This document shows, piece after piece, positions 32,204 to 37,618 of a stretch of DNA of 37,618 bases (the first letter of the stretch is position 1; each line of letters opens with the position of its first letter). The DNA comes from Colwellia marinimaniae (lineage in GTDB: Bacteria > Pseudomonadota > Gammaproteobacteria > Enterobacterales > Alteromonadaceae). Made by a program: the position numbers and the translations under genes. Where the stretch lies: positions 1 through 37,618 of the forward strand of contig NZ_BDQM01000037.1 of assembly GCF_002207865.1 (NCBI RefSeq), in the 5' to 3' direction. The notes below the pieces were generated by a model. The model was not told where the DNA came from. It worked only from the letters and a program-made list of their open reading frames with translations, and ran no database searches.

Positions 32204-33127
32204 CTACTTAAGAAAAATTTCTTGCAGCGGTGGAACCACTTGTTTTTTCCGGCTTAACACACCATCTAACCAAGCTTTGCCATCGTGTAATGCAACACCA
32301 AAGGCTTGCTCTGCTAAGGTATCGCTATCACTGGCGACTAATAGCTCAGAGCCTTCTTTCATAATATCAGTCAAAAGTAAAAAGACACTATGACGGCCAC
32401 CTTCAACTTTAAGCTTTGCTATATCAGCATGCAGCTCATCTTTGATGTCATCAAAAACGGATAAATCAATGACTTCAAGTTGACCAATGCCAACCTTATG
32501 ACCATTCATATTAAAGTCTTTAAAATCACGTTTGACTAAAGTTCGAATAGGGGTTCCTGCAACAGCAGACTTAATCCTAAACATGTCCATGCCTAGTTCT
32601 TTAAAGTCTTCTATGCCTGCAATTTCTGCTAATGCTTCGACACATTTTATATCCGCCGTGGTACAGGTTGGCGATTTAAAAATAACAGTGTCACTTAAAA
32701 TGGCGCATAACATGGCTCCCGCTATATTTTTAGGGATCTCTACATTATGAAAATCAAACATCATCTTAATGATTGTATTGGTACAACCCACCGGACGTAC
32801 CCAGATTTCAAGTGGAGAAGTCGTGGTCAAGTCACCAAGTTTGTGATGATCTATAATGCCTAGAATAGTTGCTTTTTCTATATCATCTGGAGCGAGTTCA
32901 AGATCACTGTGATCAACAATATATACGCCCTCACCTGCATAACTAGTCTTTAATTCAGGTTGGTCAAAGCCAAACTTATCTAAGATAAACAGGGTTTCTG
33001 GGGTAAGCTCACCTAAACGCGCAGGAACAGTCTCCTCACCTAAGGTTGTTTTTAAATATGATAAAGCAATAGCAGAACAGATTGAATCTGAATCCGGTAT
33101 TTTGTGACCTACAACGTAATTTGGCAT
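32204..33127 (-). CDS. ppaC: Manganese-dependent inorganic pyrophosphatase (family II, DHH)
   Basis: 307 residues. It splits pyrophosphate to phosphate. Metal-binding motifs: HKIPDSDS with His8, Asp12 and Asp14, VDHSD with Asp72, and the DHH at 93-95 (GIIDHHKLG). The substrate-binding SRKKQ near residue 292 identifies family II. AAAGGAG lies upstream of ATG 33127. Family II enzymes are common in Firmicutes and in some Vibrio, Shewanella and Colwellia species. Confidence 0.97.
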   Translation of the reverse strand: MPNYVVGHKIPDSDSICSAIALSYLKTTLGEETVPARLGELTPETLFILDKFGFDQPELKTSYAGEGVYIVDHSDLELAPDDIEKATILGIIDHHKLGDLTTTSPLEIWVRPVGCTNTIIKMMFDFHNVEIPKNIAGAMLCAILSDTVIFKSPTCTTADIKCVEALAEIAGIEDFKELGMDMFRIKSAVAGTPIRTLVKRDFKDFNMNGHKVGIGQLEVIDLSVFDDIKDELHADIAKLKVEGGRHSVFLLLTDIMKEGSELLVASDSDTLAEQAFGVALHDGKAWLDGVLSRKKQVVPPLQEIFLK

Positions 33128-33308
33128 AAAAGTGCTCTCCTTTAAATTAGCGACATTCTACCAAAGTAAGTATTAATTGTGTATGTTGTTCGCGTAGTGC
33201 TTAGTGATATCTTATAACTATCTACATTCCACTACTGCTTTAGCATTGCAGCTTTGTTTACTCATCAAAATAAAATTATAATAGCTGCGTTATAGGCACT
33301 CAATATTA

Positions 33309-33749
33309 TTAAAGTAATGTAACTTCACCTGTAGTTGAATCATAGATGAAACCAAACTCAACTTTTCTTGTTAGCTTGTATGAACAAGTATTATTACCTT
33401 CATAGTTACTAATAAATTCTTTCGAATCATCAATCGCTGCTTTGTTGTCACCGTCTTCTATTAGCGCTTCCCATAAAGATAAACAATCATCGTCATTATC
33501 TGTCGATATTACTACATCACTACCAGGATAACTTTGAGCAGGAAAACCTTCTGGGTTAATGTCTATTTGTCCAGACACATCAGTCCCATATAGTTGAATG
33601 TTATCGCGTTGACTAAATACAGCTGGTGAGCCCAAAACGCGCCACTTCATATGGGCAAGTTGTACACCTGACCTTAAAGCACCAGCATTGGCTTTAACTT
33701 TTGCCTCTAAAGCATCATCAGTTAAATTCATAAATTTTAATACTCCCAA
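33309..33749 (-). pseudogene. Type IV pilin-like (MSHA-like) gene lacking its N-terminal helix
   Basis: The frame opens at a TTG (33749) and reads LGVLKFMNLTDDALEAKVKA then AGALRSGVQLAHMKWRVLGS. This resembles the region just after the hydrophobic prepilin helix of MSHA-type pilins (ILGVLAxxALPKFMNLxDDA). The globular part, with VSGQIDINPEGFPAQSY, DDCLSLWEALI and the second Cys in NNTCSYKL, is intact to TAA. No leader, cleavage site or membrane helix is found upstream; the same frame meets a stop at once. A deletion of the 5' end is most likely. Without it the product cannot be assembled as a pilin. Not part of a pilus cluster here. Confidence 0.55.
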
Positions 33750-33833
33750 TTCATATCTTGTTTATGAAAAATTTCAGCGCCATGAATTGAAGCTGTCTAT
33801 ACTTTATATACTTCATTTCTAATGGTGCTGAAC

Positions 33834-34649
33834 ATGAAATTAAGTAAAAGTGGTTCGCTGACTATAATTACTTTTCTATGTCTGTTATTCATTCCAATCA
33901 GCTTTGCCTTTAATACTTCCGATTCCAAATACCCACTTAGGCATATATTTACAAATTTGGAATTTATTTCATCTGAAGAGCTTTTTAACGATAACCACAA
34001 AAAATTAATAATAGATGTAAGGTCAAAATTTGAATTTGAAATACTGCATATTAAAGATGCTATCAATATACCCATTTCAAATATGAGCTTTATTCCCTCT
34101 TTAACGAGTATTACTGATAAAGATTTTAGGCCTATTATATTTTATTGTAATGGAGTCGATTGCCTCAAATCATCTCACGCGGCAATAAAAGCTCGAACTC
34201 ATGACTTCTTAAACGTTAAGGTTTATGATGGTGGTGTACATGATTGGGCTAAAACATACCCTAAACATTCGGTTTTACTTGGTGAATTTATGACATCAAG
34301 GGACGAACTGATCTCTGATAGTTTATTCTTTAAACACAATTTATCTCCTCGTAATTTCATGAAAGAAATTGGAATCAATACATGGATACTAGATATCAGA
34401 GATCCTTTTCAACGCGACATAAAAATTCTAGAAAATACCACTTATGCTCATTCAATCGACAAATTAAATAGCCTATTAAGTCGTGCAAAAAATGAAAAGG
34501 TAAAATTGCTGATTTATGATGCTGTAGGCAGGCAAGTTAGGTGGGTTCAATATTTATTGGAAAAAGAAGGTTTTGATAATTATTATTTTCTAGAGGGAGG
34601 AGTCAAAAATTTTGTCCATGAAAGAGATCTAAGGATGATTGAAGAATAA
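33834..34649 (+). CDS. Exported tandem rhodanese-domain protein
   Basis: 271 residues (from Met5 of the longest frame). A signal peptide (MKLSKSGSLTIITFLCLLF, ending SFAF) suggests the periplasm. The first rhodanese domain (about 50-150) has LIIDVRSKFEFEILHIKDAI and the active-site loop FYCNGVDCLKS, where the first Cys (109) is the likely sulfur acceptor. The second domain (about 165-270) keeps the fold (WILDIRDPFQRD, YYFLEGGVKNF), but its loop LLIYDAVGRQ lacks a cysteine, so it is probably non-catalytic. No strong ribosome site. Divergent from the pilin remnant. Confidence 0.75.
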   Translation: MKLSKSGSLTIITFLCLLFIPISFAFNTSDSKYPLRHIFTNLEFISSEELFNDNHKKLIIDVRSKFEFEILHIKDAINIPISNMSFIPSLTSITDKDFRPIIFYCNGVDCLKSSHAAIKARTHDFLNVKVYDGGVHDWAKTYPKHSVLLGEFMTSRDELISDSLFFKHNLSPRNFMKEIGINTWILDIRDPFQRDIKILENTTYAHSIDKLNSLLSRAKNEKVKLLIYDAVGRQVRWVQYLLEKEGFDNYYFLEGGVKNFVHERDLRMIEE

Positions 34650-34748
34650 TTCCTTATGATATTTAATCTGAAGGTAGCTATTGTACTCATGCTAGATTGG
34701 ACGTAAATTATTATTTTTAATGGGCTTAAAGCTCTTATGGAACACTAG

Positions 34749-34787
34749 TGGAACCACTAGAAATATATGTATATAAAAAGGGTTCCA
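34749..34787. repeat. Inverted repeat with AT-rich loop
   Basis: TGGAACC (34749-34755) and GGTTCCA (34781-34787) pair over 7 bp around a 25-nt AT-rich loop. The octamer CACTAGTG, itself palindromic, overlaps the left arm. No gene explains it. Confidence 0.45.
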
Positions 34788-34900
34788 AATCGAACTTTAA
34801 CTTCAGCACTATTTCTAATAAATTATTCATTTCATATTACTAAGAAGCCTTAGTGACAACCAAAAAATCAACACATTTAACGCTCAAAAAATGTATGTGA

Positions 34901-35161
34901 ATGCGGTTAATACCGTTTGACTTCAATAAGTTTAAGGTCACTAGAGATTATGTCTTTACTGTTTATATAGATGGTGAAGAGCTTAATGTAGGCTCTGAAT
35001 CACTTATTGCTATGGGCTATAGGATTTTTTATAAGTCTGATTGTTTGCTTGAGCTAAGGTCAGATAAGCATAGTAATTATGTTTATTGTGAGCCAACTAG
35101 ACCAAATGAGACTTTTAACGAAAGGACTAATTCTAGTGCTGTACAAATGAAGTTGATTTGA
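34901..35161 (+). CDS. Small hypothetical protein, 86 residues
   Basis: An open frame MRLIPFDFNKFKVTRDYVFT to QMKLI. Its middle reads as beta-strands (VYIDGEELNVGSESLIAMGY) with two later cysteines. No family recognised. There is no clear ribosome site before ATG 34901, and base composition is like the surrounding AT-rich accessory stretch, so it may not be expressed. Confidence 0.45.
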   Translation: MRLIPFDFNKFKVTRDYVFTVYIDGEELNVGSESLIAMGYRIFYKSDCLLELRSDKHSNYVYCEPTRPNETFNERTNSSAVQMKLI

Positions 35162-35186
35162 TATGCGCAGCATGGAGTAATACGTT

Positions 35187-35240
35187 TTAGTACCAAACTT
35201 GTTTAACCTGGCTCAACCGGCAAGCTGATTTTGGTACTAA
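35187..35240. repeat. 11-bp inverted repeat with structured loop
   Basis: TTAGTACCAAA (35187-35197) and TTTGGTACTAA (35230-35240) are perfect complements. Inside the 32-nt loop, CTTG (35198-35201) and CAAG (35221-35224) can extend the stem. First of a run of four hairpins. Confidence 0.65.
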
Positions 35241-35246
35241 TTCATC

Positions 35247-35275
35247 CTCCTGGACAGTTACCAGGAGAAGTTTTT
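35247..35275 (+). terminator. Hairpin followed by a T-run, terminator-like
   Basis: CTCCTGG (35247-35253) / CCAGGAG (35261-35267), loop ACAGTTA, then AAGTTTTT. It could end a transcript of the 86-residue gene or of an unannotated RNA. Confidence 0.55.
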
Positions 35276-35317
35276 GGTAATACCCCTGACAAAATACGAT
35301 AGATTTCGTAAGTTATA

Positions 35318-35335
35318 TCTCACACTTTTGTGAGA
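35318..35335. repeat. 7-bp hairpin TCTCACA/TGTGAGA
   Basis: Arms 35318-35324 and 35329-35335, loop CTTT. Third hairpin of the cluster. Confidence 0.55.
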
Positions 35336-35351
35336 CATCACTTACATAAAG

Positions 35352-35382
35352 TTTAGTGGTATACAGAGCGTGCGTCACTAAA
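35352..35382. repeat. 7-bp inverted repeat TTTAGTG/CACTAAA
   Basis: Arms 35352-35358 and 35376-35382, loop of 17 nt. Fourth hairpin of the cluster. It is followed by a T- and G-rich, nearly A-free tract at about 35395-35440. Confidence 0.5.
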
Positions 35383-35529
35383 TGATTGATATTTATTTGT
35401 TTTGCTTTCTTTGTTTGTTTTGTCTTTGTTTCTTAAACTTCATTGTTATATATTTTCCATCCATATGGTCCACTTTTCTTTCAATTATGATTTATCATTT
35501 AACCATGGAGTAAAAAAGGAGTACACTGC

Positions 35530-35679
35530 ATGGATGCCCAAGAATTTGAACGCTTAAATTATTTGTCTGAAAAATCAATCAATGACAATGTATCGATTCG
35601 AGAAATGAATGAGTTTAAACAACTACACGACAAGTGGACTAAGTCGGAAGAATTCAATTTGTTTATACCATTTAATTAA
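35530..35679 (+). CDS. 49-residue small protein with a strong ribosome site
   Basis: ATG 35530 follows AAGGAG with an ideal 8-base spacing. The product, MDAQEFERLNYLSEKSINDN to EEFNLFIPFN, is a charged, mostly helical peptide. Wording of the N-terminus resembles small proteins seen in Shewanella and Colwellia whose role is unknown; this is from memory. It stands alone downstream of the hairpin cluster. Confidence 0.6.
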   Translation: MDAQEFERLNYLSEKSINDNVSIREMNEFKQLHDKWTKSEEFNLFIPFN

Positions 35680-36151
35680 CACTGATAACCCCCTTCATTC
35701 TGACAGTTATTAAACCTCTTAAAGCGAGCTTATCAAATAATTGAGTTCTAGCTATTAGCATCGTCCCAGCCAATAAAAATTACATTTTAGCGCTACGGTT
35801 TTATTAGTGGCAAAAGTGACGGTTAGTATTGTCTCGTTATGGAGCACAAAGCGCTTTAGATTTTCACTCTAATTTAGACTGCTTTGGTGCGCATTGCGGA
35901 AGTGGGTAGCACTAAATTTTAACTTCTACAATTGGTTCGATAGCAGCCATTACTGTTGAATTCGTAAGACTAACTTCTGCCACATTAGACATTAGGTAAT
36001 CGAATTGTATTGCTACATTTTGATTAGTTTTTATATGGTTAAAGTTTAGATAAGTTATGAATAAAGCTAGCGTAAATTATGAAACAGATGCAAATTGAAA
36101 TGACTACCCTTTATAGTTAAAAACACAGCATGAAAACTCGGCTCTATCAAT
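35680..36151. other. Non-coding stretch, no supported gene
   Basis: About 470 bp between the small gene and the TRAP gene stop. No frame of note in either strand. Phrases such as GCGCATTGCGGAAGTGGG (within 35889-35910) and CTGCCACATTAGACATTAGG (35977-35996) look like eroded dispersed sequence, but no family could be named. Confidence 0.35.
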
Positions 36152-37189
36152 TTACTGATTTGTTATTATCAAAACATTTTCAACTATTTTTTTTCCCTTT
36201 GCTTCATCGCCATATCCTATAAATTTATAGTGTTTTTCCCAGAGTGGTTTTGTGGCGTCAACCCACCTTTGCTTATCTTCCAAGTCTAAAATCTTCATGT
36301 TATTATTCAACAATATAGCTTTGAATTCGTTGTTTTTTTTATTTTCCCACTCCCACTCATATTCTGCAGCTTCCCGACCAGATTTTCTAACGACATTTTT
36401 TAAATCATCAGGCAAACTTTGATAAAATTCTTCGTTCATCAAAATAGGCCCTACCCATAAAAAAGGGCCATTATTCGTTACATACTTTTGGTTGGCATCC
36501 CAAAATTTTGAATCAGCAATGACTGAATATGGGTTTTCTTGTCCATCTATCTCACCTTTCTTAAGTGCCTCAAATGTAAGCTCCCAATTCAATGGGATTA
36601 CCTCTGCGCCCAGAGTCATATAGGTATCCCTCATTAGACGATTGCGGGGAGTCCGAATAACTAATCCTTGAATATCTTCTAGTCGTTGAACTGGCTTTTT
36701 AGAGTTTGTCATATGCCTGAATCCACCTATAAGCCATCCAATAGCTCTAATATTGTGTTTTCTCGCCAATACTTCGTTAATCTCTTCCATCATAAATTTA
36801 CTTCGAAAAAGCTTCATTGCCGATTTTTTGTCTTCGAAAATATATGGCAACATTAAGAATTCTAAAATACTTGCTTTAATAGAGGCATTCCCTGAGGCAA
36901 TAGCGGTAACATGAACTCGATTATGTACGCCACTATGACTGGTCATCATCATATTCATGTTGACTTCTTCCCCCATAATCGCTGGAAACTCTTCATTACC
37001 ACGGAAGTGAATTTCAGCAATTAACCTACCGTTTGAATATTTTGCAATTAACTCTCCAAATTTTTCTAAGGCAACTACATGTATTGAGCCCTTTGGATTA
37101 TCGGTACTGCAAACTATTTTGACTGGTGCAGATTTTACTGACAAAGATGAAATCAATAGAACGCAAAAAAAGATGAAATATCTAATCAT
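36152..37189 (-). CDS. TRAP transporter periplasmic solute-binding protein (DctP family)
   Basis: 345 residues. A signal peptide (MIRYFIFFCVLLISSLSVKS) is followed by a DctP-type binding protein. Hallmarks are DIQGLVIRTPRNRLMRDTY (the RTP arginine that binds a carboxylate), LGAEVIPLNWELTFEALKKG and GEIDGQENPYSVI. TRAP systems take up organic acids with a sodium or proton gradient. The partner membrane subunits DctQ and DctM are absent on both sides within the window, so the gene is an orphan or its partners lie elsewhere. Start ATG at 37189. Confidence 0.9.
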   Translation of the reverse strand: MIRYFIFFCVLLISSLSVKSAPVKIVCSTDNPKGSIHVVALEKFGELIAKYSNGRLIAEIHFRGNEEFPAIMGEEVNMNMMMTSHSGVHNRVHVTAIASGNASIKASILEFLMLPYIFEDKKSAMKLFRSKFMMEEINEVLARKHNIRAIGWLIGGFRHMTNSKKPVQRLEDIQGLVIRTPRNRLMRDTYMTLGAEVIPLNWELTFEALKKGEIDGQENPYSVIADSKFWDANQKYVTNNGPFLWVGPILMNEEFYQSLPDDLKNVVRKSGREAAEYEWEWENKKNNEFKAILLNNNMKILDLEDKQRWVDATKPLWEKHYKFIGYGDEAKGKKIVENVLIITNQ

Positions 37190-37618
37190 TTAACCATAAC
37201 CCTCAGACGGTAATCCATATTGTCCAGACAAGTAAAACAGTGACGACAAGCGTGCTGATTTATTTTTTTTCATAATTTTTAAATTAGTTACAGTTTTATA
37301 AATCAGTTTTTAAGTCTTGAAGTGCGCCGTAACCAAACAATTCATTAGTAAAAGTATAGAATAACTTTTAATGATAGTTCCGATAAAAAATTCACCTATG
37401 TCAGGTCTGCGAACGTGTGCGGATACCCTTTCAAATATCTATGTCCGCTTATATATCGATAGCACACCTAATTATGAGTAATTTCAGCTAATAGCTTTGG
37501 TTGCATATTCTCATGCATCGCGATCACCTAATACCCTCTAAGCCGATCACTTTTCGGTCAAAATGGTATTGAGTGATCGGCTTGAATGGTATCGTTCAAT
37601 TTTTACACTTTTTTGTCT
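37190..37618. other. Upstream region of the TRAP gene, with a palindrome at the end
   Basis: No supported gene in about 430 bp. A frame of 36 codons from ATG near 37371 lacks a ribosome site. The far end holds the large inverted repeat described separately. Confidence 0.4.
37540..37583. repeat. 11-bp inverted repeat near the window end
   Basis: AAGCCGATCAC (37540-37550) and GTGATCGGCTT (37573-37583) are perfect complements around a 22-nt loop. A further GATCAC occurs at 37522-37527, and GGTAT flanks the right arm on both sides. It could be a terminator or a mobile-element end cut by the window. Confidence 0.6.

Noticed and set aside
35198..35275. Possible integron attC site within the hairpin cluster
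   Set aside because: A GTTTAAC box fits the left consensus, but no GTTRRRY partner box occupies the right place, and no integrase gene is present in the window.
37371..37481. 36-codon frame upstream of the TRAP gene
   Set aside because: No ribosome site and no recognisable composition; likely chance.

Overview
The window reads as the chromosome of an AT-rich marine gammaproteobacterium, most likely Colwellia or a close relative in the Alteromonadales. This rests on how the proteins read (YheU, CysQ, NudE, YrfG, PldA, Mpl, GlnA, NtrB/NtrC, FadB/FadA) and on marine-gamma traits such as NagX and a manganese-dependent PpaC pyrophosphatase. No search was run. No rRNA, tRNA, CRISPR array or intact insertion sequence was seen.

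Layout. 1-1140: tandemly duplicated gene tail, yheU, and a decayed periplasmic binding-protein gene. 1164-4668: DUF1338 protein, nudE-cysQ, and divergent yrfG. 4792-7340: phospholipase A and an outer-membrane barrel protein. 7664-9330: ribosomal operon rpsF-priB-rpsR-rplI with its promoter and a structured leader. 9393-12661: unknown membrane protein, nagX with a 30-bp palindromic operator-like site, and zur. 12662-13789: two decayed genes, one an M1-type metallopeptidase. 13790-18294: CheX-like protein, mpl-def-ubiX, and a flavo-iron-sulfur reductase. 18319-19186: dead DUF481 outer-membrane gene. 19380-24484: nitrogen-control locus glnA - DUF4124 gene - glnL - glnG. 24548-28501: MerC-like protein behind a Zur-box-like site, a TIGR03899-like protein, and a REC-DUF3369-GGDEF-EAL protein. 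28782-33127: fadB-fadA and ppaC. 33128-37618: gene-poor accessory-looking stretch with a beheaded pilin gene, a rhodanese, small orphan proteins, many inverted repeats and an orphan TRAP binding protein.

How genes work together. NtrB/NtrC act on glnA through two NtrC-like boxes placed 22 bp apart upstream of a -24/-12 promoter. Another NtrC-like box lies 28 bp before glnL, matching the classical autogenous loop. zur and a Zur-box-like site in front of the merC-like gene both occur here, suggesting a zinc link. FadB and FadA form the beta-oxidation complex. The ribosomal operon leader folds as expected for S6:S18 autoregulation.

The most notable signals are: (i) the 30-bp perfect palindrome before nagX, (ii) the Zur-like box on merC, (iii) the cluster of hairpins at 35187-35382, (iv) at least four separate decayed genes caught at different stages, and (v) a pilin gene that has lost its N-terminal helix. 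No wholly new multi-gene system could be demonstrated.
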